A DNA stretch of 64,000 nt from Peronospora farinosa. Taxonomy: Eukaryota; Oomycota; Peronosporomycetes; Peronosporales; Peronosporaceae. Location: NCBI GenBank assembly GCA_947646735.1, contig CANTFK010000983.1, positions 248,001-312,000 of the forward strand, written 5' to 3'. Every line of letters begins with the position of its first letter. The stretch's first letter is position 1. Positions 56,144-64,000 of the stretch are shown here, piece after piece. The notes under the pieces are model-generated. The model saw only the letters and a list, made by a program, of their open reading frames with translations. It had not been told where the DNA came from and made no database searches. A program made the position numbers and the translations under genes.

Positions 56144-58050
56144 ATGGATCAACCTCAGACCGTCGCGTTGTCTACCTCTGAGCTCATAGCGCGCATCACC
56201 GACCCGTCACGATGCACTGACATAGCAAGTATGAATCGCCTCAACTCCTTCATTAAGTGTTGCGCAAGCGCGTCTTGTAAAGACGTTGAGCTGCTCAAAC
56301 AGTTGATGAGCCATCTTTGTCAGGACAATTACAAGCACTTGACACACATGACGACGCGTCCGAGTTCCATGCATCCAAGTGGCAATTACTCACGAATGTA
56401 TTACGCGTGTCTGAAGCGGAGTTCTTAGCTTCAGAGCTCGCTTTACAGTCGGTTTTAAGCTTAATGCTGACGGATCGATTCGTGTCGACCGACGTGTTGA
56501 CAGCCATGGCTCAATGGCTGGTGCAGTTCAACAGCGGCAAGAGCTCGGAATCTTTGTCTGCTTGCAATTTACTGGACTCAAAGCTGACGAGTACAGAGCA
56601 GGAAGGGACGTATTTGGAGCTCATCAAGCAGATGTACGTCATGTTAAGAAACGTAGGTCTGCGGCAAAGCCTTGCTGAGATGTTGGAGAAGCTTGTGTTT
56701 ACTAAGGAGCAGGCAAAGAAAGTTGTGAGGTCTGGGATGCTTCGAGCTCTTTTACAGGTGGCATTAGAGCATCCTGATGAAGTCGTCGATGCTATATTGC
56801 TACATAACTTTGATTTGGTGGGGACACGTGTCGCGTCACTGGTTTGTTTCGAAGCGGCGACATTGGAGCTGTCAAGGAAGAAAAACGCAGAGAAAGAGAA
56901 TGTGGTGTTGGCTGATAGAAAGCGACAAGATGTTTGCGAACTGGTTGTGACGTTGATGCTGAGCGGTTCGTCACTTGTGTTTACCGATGCTGTTCGTATG
57001 CTGCAGTTGTTAATCAATAATGAACCGTGTCGAGCGTTGCTACTGACGATACCTAATCTGCGTGGTGCTCTGGAGAAGGCGCACACGCTGGTAAGACTGA
57101 AAGGAAGCAAGCTCTTACACGATGAGTACCTGAAAGAGCTATGTGAAGCGCAGTATGGACTTCTCGGTCCGGAGATCGATGCCTTCGAGCGCAAAAATGG
57201 GAGTGTCATTGGCTTGCTTTCAAACGATGAAGTAGTTCTACGTGATGATGATTTAGCAGGAGAACATGGTCTGGAATTGGCATTGACTTGCAAAACGCGA
57301 GGCAATGCATTTTTTCGCCGAGGAAACTATCCGGCAGCTTGCGCGTTTTATCGACGTGCTATCGCTGTGCTCAGAGCAGCGCAGCTTCAAGTAGAGACTT
57401 CGCAGCAATCCCTTTCCATCGAGAAACTATTGGCTCGCTGCACCATTGGAGCCAGCGTGCAGGTATGTTCGCACCAAGGCGACAAGTGGCAGGATGCGAT
57501 GGTTTCCGATGTTAAAAACAACGGCGATTCCAGCAAAATTGAGGTGCTGTACGATGCAAGCGGCAGAGAAGACGAGTGGGTTGCCATTTCTCGCATTCGA
57601 TTGCGCATGAACACGGCGCTGTTGACTGCTTTCGATGACCTAGCGGTAGATTGCTCCATGAATATGGGGAAGGCTTTTACTGCTTTAGGTGACCACGACC
57701 AAGCCGTTCAGTGCTTCTCCCATGCGCTAGCTCTCCGTGGCGGCAAGCTAATCTCTGCGCTGTACTCTCGTGGAGTAGCCAACATGGCCCGTCGTGACCT
57801 CACAGCTGCGCAACAAGATCTGTGGAATGCTAACCAACAGTGCAGAATACAACAGAACAATAGCACCAGCGGCGGCACGAGTAAAACAAACGTCAGAGAT
57901 ATAGAGCAGAATCGTGTCTTCCACAAACAAATTGTGGCTGCTTACAAAAAGCTTCAGCAAATGCACGCGAACAAAAAGCGCCTGGACAAGAAGGTGATCA
58001 AGCAGATGGTACAATACTTGTCTACCATCCCTGGCTTACAAGACGAGTAA
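56144..58050 (+). CDS. TPR protein with internal Tudor-like segment
   Basis: Two exons (56,144-56,228; 56,324-58,050) give about 603 residues. The 95-bp intron (GTATGA...TGTCAG) was chosen because it joins the frames without a stop. Residues about 30-370 are helical with armadillo-like Leu patterns. TPR units follow: TCKTRGNAFFRRGNYPAACAF...YRRAIAVLR near 385-420, and MNMGKAFTALGDHDQAVQCF with LYSRGVANMARRDLTAAQQD near 500-560. Between them, GASVQVCSHQGDKWQDAMVS...YDASGREDEWVAI resembles a Tudor/MBT-like barrel. The combination suggests a chaperone cofactor or scaffold. No specific family is recognised. Confidence 0.78.
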
Positions 58051-58201
58051 AGCAATGCCGTACAGCGGAACGAAGCTGTATTCGTGTTGGTAGTTCCCAT
58101 CGAATTTGGACTGGACCATGGTGTGACGCGAAAAAAGAAGCTAGAATAGCCCACATGTATCCCTTTGAGCTCGGCAAGGTCTTGGTTTATTGCACTTGAT
58201 T

Positions 58202-59670
58202 CTATGCTGGCCCAACACGAATACCTTTTGTGGACTGCTCGTAGACACAGGTTTCCACGAGAATGCGTTGCGCTTTCGGGTGTTCAATGAAAAGCTGCAA
58301 TTCTGAAATGGCGCGTTCAACATGGCCTTCTTGATTATTGAGATACGTGTACTCCTCTGCAATGTTCTGATAACGTCGCGTGATCTCTGTCATCTACAAA
58401 ATCGAAACAGTAAAAACGCAGTCATCAGAAATTTCCAAAATGTCTGCTCACAGGACAAAAAAATAGACAGAACTCGTACCCTCACTTTCGACGGCGTGCG
58501 ATAAAATGCTCTCTTTAGTGCGTCAATTTCAAAAAACGCATTGGCCAGAGGATCCATTTTTTGCTGCTCCTCTGATTCATCTTCATCGCCACGCCAAAAC
58601 CGCGAGACGGATGTAGCAACTTTACCAAGTTTACCGATCAACTTTGTCGACATTTCCTTGGCTTTTTCCGATTGATCCGTACTCAAAAATGGCAGTAATT
58701 GTGCCGCCAATCCAGCTGCTCCAGCTAATGGTTGGTCATATCCACGTTTAGTCGAGCTAGTCTCTCCAATCATGATCCGTAAATCTTTTACAATTTCGTC
58801 CGTGTACTGACTCAAAAACGTTCGACACGGTAACATCCTGTCTTTGAAAAATAACGTCAATGACTTGCCTCGCTGTGGAGTAATGCGCACGACATCTTGC
58901 AGTGAAATCAGGTCTCCGACATACAAAAACTCGTCATCTTTCTGTGCTGCTGCTTCTTTCAATGGCATGAGCAGAGCAATTTTTCCTGTCTGTAACAACA
59001 TTGGTGTTTGCTTCAATGTAGACGTGATAGGGTCCATCTCTTGACATGGGTACACTGCTCCACGGACGTCCCTTTTACGCATTTTCATGGGCTTTTTTAC
59101 TCTCAACTGACCATTGTTGTACCCATGTTGCGCAAGCGAATTTTTCCTTGGTATCGTAACGGACTTAGTTGGCGCTGGGTCATTTTGCTGCACCAATTGA
59201 AAAAGCTCATGTAATAACATCCTTAAGGTTGTCGATGGACTCCAGTGCTCTAATAAAGGTAGCTGGAGCAAAAAAATGGGTTCTCTTCCTTCTGATTTGG
59301 GTAATTTTCGTTTACGGAGTCCAGTGGGCAAATACAAAGCACCGTGTCGAATTTCTACTTCTGGGGCTCGAAATGGGTACTGTTCGTGACCTTTGGTTAC
59401 TTGGTTTTCATAAAAGGGCATCCGGATGACCAAATCTGTCAATGGGACCAAGAAAAGGGCATCCGAACCGTCAACAAATGGGACAAAACAGTGAAACTCG
59501 CCTTCGCACAACCCTCGGGTCTCTGACACGTACGCGCGTCGCAGTGTGACCCCATGAGGCAGTGCACCATCCATGCGACACTTTTCAAGCTCACGATGTA
59601 CGCGAGTGGACCAGATATGGCGTTGCCGCTTTGGAGAAGACGAAGACGATGGCGGAGATGTCGTCTCCAT
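58202..59670 (-). CDS. E2-like (UEV-type) protein lacking the catalytic cysteine, with PH-like middle
   Basis: Two exons (59,670-58,480; 58,393-58,202; intron 86 bp) give about 460 residues. Residues 20-165 follow the ubiquitin-conjugating fold: a helix VHRELEKCRMDG, FYENQ...YPFRAPEVEIRHG and HWSPSTTLRMLLHELFQLVQ. Where active E2s have HPN...ICL, this has LYLPTGL...IFLLQL, so neither the HPN motif nor the active cysteine is present. Residues 240-330 (TGKIALLMPL, YVGDLISLQDVVRITPQRGK) look like a PH/GRAM domain. A helical tail follows. It is possibly a ubiquitin- or lipid-binding adaptor; this is inference. The ATG is 59,670, as upstream codons lack one. Confidence 0.72.
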
Positions 59671-59929
59671 TATTATCAACCTTTGCGAATATGGGTAATG
59701 AAAAGGGAGAGATTACAATAACGACTGATGATTGGTAATAACTCAAAATAGCATCATCTGATTGGGTATTAGAATGTGAGATGGAAACAAAATAGGCACA
59801 ATGGAAACAAAAATAGGTACCAAATAAAATCGAGCGACTATCTGATTCCTATGTAATCAGTCCTTCCATTCCAAGACCATGTCTTCTAGTTCTTGTTCTT
59901 CATGCTTTTTTTGCTCTTCGTAGTCATTT

Positions 59930-60619
59930 CTATTCTTCTTCTTCTTCGTCATTCTCAAGTCCTTTAAACAACGTCGTCTTGTCACGTCGTAAATGGTTCA
60001 ATTCATCAATAATCGATGTCAATAATTGATTCTTGTCATCCATTTTCAATCGTCCATTGTTCATCATTGACATCTTCATAATCTCCAATGCCTCCTTATC
60101 CGGATGATCCGCTGGGATCGCAACGTCCATTTCCGGTAGCTTAATATCATCAATGTGGCCCGTATGGCCCATCCGACTATAAGCTTCCTTCAAAATCTTG
60201 TCTAATTTCTCGCCACTGGGTGGTTCACTTGGAATATTAAGCAAATCCAAAAACAAATCGGATGAGCCCGTAGTAGACGGCCACGACTTGTCGTCCATCA
60301 TTGCAGCAGGTTCCTCCCACTCGCGATGAGAGTCTTCAGTGTCCACATTGTCTGGATTGAATTCCCGATAACCACGTTCACCCGTCGTCTCCATATATTC
60401 TCTATACGGGTCGTATAAATCGCCTGATTCTTCGTCGTTGCTCTCTTTGGGCATCATGTCGTCCGGATTACGACGACGACGGCCACGAAACGACTCGTCA
60501 TCGTCATCATGGTGACGTGTTCGAAAGGCAAAGCTGCGCGTCATCACACAAGTCTGCATCTGCGACACGCGACGAGTTGCCTGCTTTGCAGCAGCTTTCC
60601 AGACAAGCGCCAACACCAT
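59930..60619 (-). CDS. Conserved-looking acidic protein, probably mitochondrial
   Basis: Encodes 229 residues from ATG 60,619. The N-terminus MVLALVWKAAAKQATRRVSQ is basic and lacks acidic residues, like a mitochondrial presequence. The rest is rich in Asp, Glu and Met, with a compact C-terminal part (LFLDLLNIPSEPPSGEKLDK; EALEIMKMSMMNNGRLKMDD) and a terminal run of glutamates. No family is recognised. Intergenic distance to the E2-like gene is about 260 bp. Confidence 0.6.
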   Translation of the reverse strand: MVLALVWKAAAKQATRRVSQMQTCVMTRSFAFRTRHHDDDDESFRGRRRRNPDDMMPKESNDEESGDLYDPYREYMETTGERGYREFNPDNVDTEDSHREWEEPAAMMDDKSWPSTTGSSDLFLDLLNIPSEPPSGEKLDKILKEAYSRMGHTGHIDDIKLPEMDVAIPADHPDKEALEIMKMSMMNNGRLKMDDKNQLLTSIIDELNHLRRDKTTLFKGLENDEEEEE

Positions 60620-60804
60620 CACGATCAAACTCTCTATCTGTGCCAGCCATCTCCCAAGCCTCTCATCAGGCTGATGTGGTGTACATCAACATGGTGGAAC
60701 TTACATCAACTGAAGCATTTTTTTGGCTACAATTTTGAAGGTTATGGGTTCATCATGAGCGGCATACAAAGCTAACAATGTGATACACTACAGGGCTCTA
60801 ATCA

Positions 60805-61458
60805 TCACGCTCGTAACAGTTCTTCTGGTTGTACAGGGCAGACATGTGCAGACAACGTGCTGCTGTCAATAGTAAAGTTTAAGTGTGCTGTGGATCCAAT
60901 TGTAGCCTTGACGGGCTGAGCTGGACATGCTGCTGCTTCAATCAAGCGCAGTCGCTGGAGGCCTGAGACCACATGAAAACTTGTCAACAGGGTAAAGTCA
61001 GCACAATGAGTCGACGGCCTTGAGTCAACTTCCTGCTGACGACCTAATTGACCAGAAGATCGGTTGATCAAAGCACTGCCACCTGCAATCATGACGTCTT
61101 TGTCAAAAAGTCATTTTCCGCTTCAAGACGTCAGTGCATTTGCTCGTGCCCATGACTCGAATTGTGGTCGCACGATTCCCATTAACCCACTTATGGAATC
61201 TTGGGATGCAACAAAGATTGGCGTGAAAAACAGGATCTGCCAGTGTAAAATCTTGCCGAAAGATATCAAGAACGGCCGTTTGAATATCTGATGGCCCAGA
61301 AAAATGAAGGCAGCATCATACCACATAAACTTACATGCGCTTGGCAATACGGTAGTGATGCAACCTCACGGCAGATTGGTGCGCTACTAAATACTCCAAA
61401 AGGGTTTTGTTGTCGTTCCACGAGGGTTTAATGGCCCGCAGAGTGACAAGAGGAAGCA
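60805..61458 (-). CDS. Unidentified spliced gene (exons only partly resolved)
   Basis: An ATG at about 61,458 opens MLPLVTLRAIKPSWNDNKTL and runs to a good donor (CAT|GTAAGT) near 61,340. Candidate acceptors lead to two alternative downstream frames (61,290-61,123). A last coding block (about 61,070-60,805, GGSALINRSSGQLG... to PVQPEELLRA) is open and ends at 60,805. No family is recognised and the middle exon frame is not determined, so the limits are approximate. Confidence 0.4.
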
Positions 61459-61776
61459 TTCCGTTATATTTTGGTCTCCAAGGTATCCTCCGACAACAAG
61501 CTATTCATCATTTCCAAAAAAAGTACACTCCAGCTTGCTGTCGCGCGACGATATGGCTACAACCACATCGTCTCCACTCTAAATCCGCCACTGCCCACCT
61601 ATGAAAAAATTGCAAGAAGTCGACCTGGCTCCACATGCGAGCGACGAAGGAATTTACAGGCGGCTAGAAGCCACCCGCCAACTGCTGATTCATTTGAGTC
61701 GAGACTCAATGCTTACATGTTTGTATGCTTTCTTTTCCCTTTCCGGAGAGTTGGCGGTGTGTCTGTTTCTGCGCAA

Positions 61777-64000
61777 TTATGCCGTCATAAGCCGATCAAG
61801 CCGCCGCTGCTCTCGCGTCATCACCTCCTGGCGGAAGTATGCGGCCAGAAACTTGTTGCTGCTTAAAAAACTACGGAAGGTTTCCCCACCAATTTCGACC
61901 ACTTTTACGGGCTGTGTACATCGCAAGCTCGAGTGACGAGTAAGAATCTTGCAAGCTTGTGTTTGACCTGATACACCCAGCGGAAAGTAATCTCCTGGGT
62001 GCAGTTCTTCCACGACAACCCCCTCCTTTGCTTTCAGCACTTCTACTTTACCATCCAGTAGGATAAACACCGAGTCGCACGGATCGCCTTCCTTGTAGAT
62101 GAATTCACCGGTGTCGAGAGATCGCAGTTTTACAGACCCCTTTGCAGCTTCTACGCACCCAAGCAAGTGTTGTTGGACGTGGCGGTGCGCGGTTTTCTCA
62201 AGACGGTTGTTGATTGACTCGTAGGTACCCTTTAGATTCAAGAAGTCATCCGCCACAAGCTGCAAAACTTTACATGGGGTATTGCTGCCCTTAGCACAAC
62301 GGTAGGTGGCGATGCGAGGCAGGAAGCGTCCATCAGGGCGCACCAATTCAATCTCACCGAAAAAGGTCCCCTTTGGCAAACACCTGAGCTTCATTTCCTC
62401 GTACCCCGACGCGGTGGGTCGCGTTTGGATAGAGCTTGGCCGTGAGGCGCTTGACACCAACCCTGTACAGCTTTCAGAGTGTGACGTGCTTGTAATGGGA
62501 GTATCATCATCTGTCTTACTGGTGGGTATAGATTTCTTGATCGGGTTCTTGCAAGAAACTTCAACCTCACCATCCAACAGTAAGTACACGTTATGTGCTC
62601 CAGCGTGTCCTTCGCGAATGATGGCCTCTCCTGGGCGATAGGTAGCAGATCGCAGCGTAGAAATGGTCATCTTCACGTTGTCATAATCGACCGACTCTAC
62701 AGAAGACGCGTTTTGTTCAGGATCACCGCTAGCCCCTACGAGCATCTCATTCAGCTCGTTCTCGCTCATATGTTTGCCCAAGCTCTCGCTGACACGCGCA
62801 AGATCATTTTTGGAAATGAATCCTTTTCCCTCTTTGTCAAAAAAATGCAAAGTGGAAAGAAGCGCATTGGTTTTCTCGTTCAGCGCCTCGACGCTGGAAC
62901 TAAGCCCCCAAGCAAAGCTACGCTTTACACTTTCCAGCTCTTGGTTGTCATCCTCGTTCATTGCGTCAATGAGAAGAACGGCCAGAATACTTGCACGTAA
63001 ACGACGACGACCTCTTTGAAATTTTTCAAGCAGCTCAGCAGAATTTTCCATTGGTTCAGGGCTAACCTGGGATTGGTTACGCAACCAGGGATGCTGAAGT
63101 GCCTCCTCCGCGCTTATACGTTTATTAGGATCAATTTCCAGTAGCTTCTGGATCAAATCACGGGCAGATGGCGAGATCGATTGCCACGCACGGGACTGCG
63201 TTCGATATTTTCCTTTGAGGATTCGCTTTCGGATCTACATAAGCAAACGCGCAGACTAATCAAACTACATCACATGTCACAGGAGACCACACAGTTCTTC
63301 TTACCTCTTCGTCAGGCAAGTTGTTATACGTGTCGAATGGATGGGAACCACACAGCAAGATGTACAGCACAATGCCTAGTGCAAACATGTCGGATTTAGG
63401 TCCAAATTTGATCGCGTCAGGGCCTGCTTGAGCATCAAAATCTTCATCGGTATCGTCCAGCTGTATTGCTTCTCCAGTGGCTCTAGCTTTCTTACGTTCA
63501 TCCCTAGTATTCCTCCTATGAATCAGAGCACCATGCTCCAGCGTCTCTGGCGCTGCATAGACCACCGTCCCCATTAAATGCGAGTCGTAAAAGAACCGCT
63601 CACCCATACGAAAAGATACACCGAAATCCACAAGACACATGCGACCTTCATGTAGCAAAATGTTCTCGGGCTTTATATCTCCATGTACGATTCCCTTGCG
63701 ATGCAAGTACTGTAATGCATCACAGAGCTGTCGAATCGTGTCGCTCGCCTGTCGCTCGGAATAAGCTCCATTGGCTACCAAATGGTCGAAAAGCTCTCCA
63801 CCTTGAGCCAACTCCTGCACAATGAACCAGCAGTCCTCGGTCTCGTACGTGCCTCTCAGCTGCAAGATGTTTGGATGGCGCCCACCGACTCGAAGCACGT
63901 CTACCTCACTCCAGAACTCACTGGCAGACGTCTCACTCTTGCTTAGCATCTTGACAGCCACCATTTCTCCTGTACGTTTGTCCACACCCTTCTGCACGAC
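61777..64000 (-). CDS. Protein kinase with EF-hand and two cyclic-nucleotide-binding domains (partial)
   Basis: The gene runs off the right edge, so its N-terminus is missing. Exons: 64,000-63,305 and 63,234-61,777 (intron 70 bp, GTAAGA...TGTAG). The kinase domain is CAMK-like: VAVKML (Lys), GIVHGDIKPENIL (HGD in place of HRD), VDFGVS and APE, with an extra acidic loop of about 45 residues before KSDMFALGIVLY. Then a single degenerate EF-hand (FFDKEGKGFISKNDLARV; Glu and Lys at calcium positions 3 and 5). Then two cNMP-binding domains: the first has GTFFGEIEL...LPRIATY; the second lacks the FGE signature (GDYFPLGVSG). In animal PKG the nucleotide domains precede the kinase; here they follow it. 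Confidence 0.9.

Noticed and set aside
32478..64000. tRNA, rRNA or other structured RNA genes in the gene-dense half
   Set aside because: No cloverleaf, rRNA or snRNA signature was noticed by eye; a covariance-model scan would be needed to exclude them.

Overview
The window is nuclear DNA of a eukaryote and reads as an oomycete (probably Peronosporales: Phytophthora or a downy mildew). This is inferred from protein families and gene style: small intergenic gaps, many short GT-AG introns of about 40-100 bp, chromodomain Ty3/gypsy elements with a second RNase H domain, and a Dicer without helicase. No species can be named from the sequence alone.

The window splits into two halves. Bases 1-28,400 are almost entirely broken LTR retroelements. 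They begin with a truncated copy (1-1331) of one exon region of the FAR1-like gene that lies intact at 28.4-32.5 kb. A solo LTR cuts this copy, and the LTR/gene junction is triplicated. Next comes Gypsy element 1 (about 1.4-12.3 kb): gag-like remnant, pol with RT, RNase H, an extra RNase H, integrase and chromodomain, then an antisense coding region and a 3' LTR. Two solo LTRs of a related family are nested inside it in opposite orientation. Gypsy element 2 (about 12.3-17.8 kb) follows, then a 3.6 kb mosaic of gag, LTR, integrase and RT fragments, then Gypsy element 3 (about 21.4-27.3 kb), which contains a Ty1/copia fragment. Bases 27.3-28.3 kb are non-coding and LTR-like. All elements carry stops and frameshifts.

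Bases 28,401-64,000 are gene-dense. In order: a protein with four FAR1-like zinc-binding domains (-), PHD-finger protein (+), ADF/cofilin (-), eIF5A (+), GPI ethanolamine-phosphate transferase of the PIG-G/GPI7 type (-), a mitochondrial trimethyllysine/gamma-butyrobetaine-type dioxygenase (-), trehalose-phosphatase (-), a RIB7-type riboflavin reductase (-), mitochondrial ribosomal protein bL32m (+), Dicer-like RNase III (+), an RBM22/Slt11-like protein without RRM (-), IBA57/CAF17 (+), CCZ1 (+), PI31 proteasome regulator (+), a TPR/Tudor-like protein (+), an E2-like protein without catalytic cysteine (-), a small probably mitochondrial protein (-), an unidentified spliced gene (-) and a kinase with a degenerate EF-hand and two cyclic-nucleotide-binding domains (-, running off the right edge). 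Several genes were assembled from exons too short to stand out alone. Their splice sites were chosen because they keep phase and restore family motifs, and all are predictions.

The genes do not form one pathway. They are mostly housekeeping functions: mitochondrial biogenesis (bL32m, IBA57, dioxygenase), membrane traffic and GPI anchors (CCZ1, PIG-G), proteolysis (PI31, E2-like), translation (eIF5A) and RNA silencing (Dicer-like). The most unusual items are the quadruple FAR1 protein, the antisense coding region between pol and 3' LTR of element 1, and the kinase/EF-hand/cNMP architecture.
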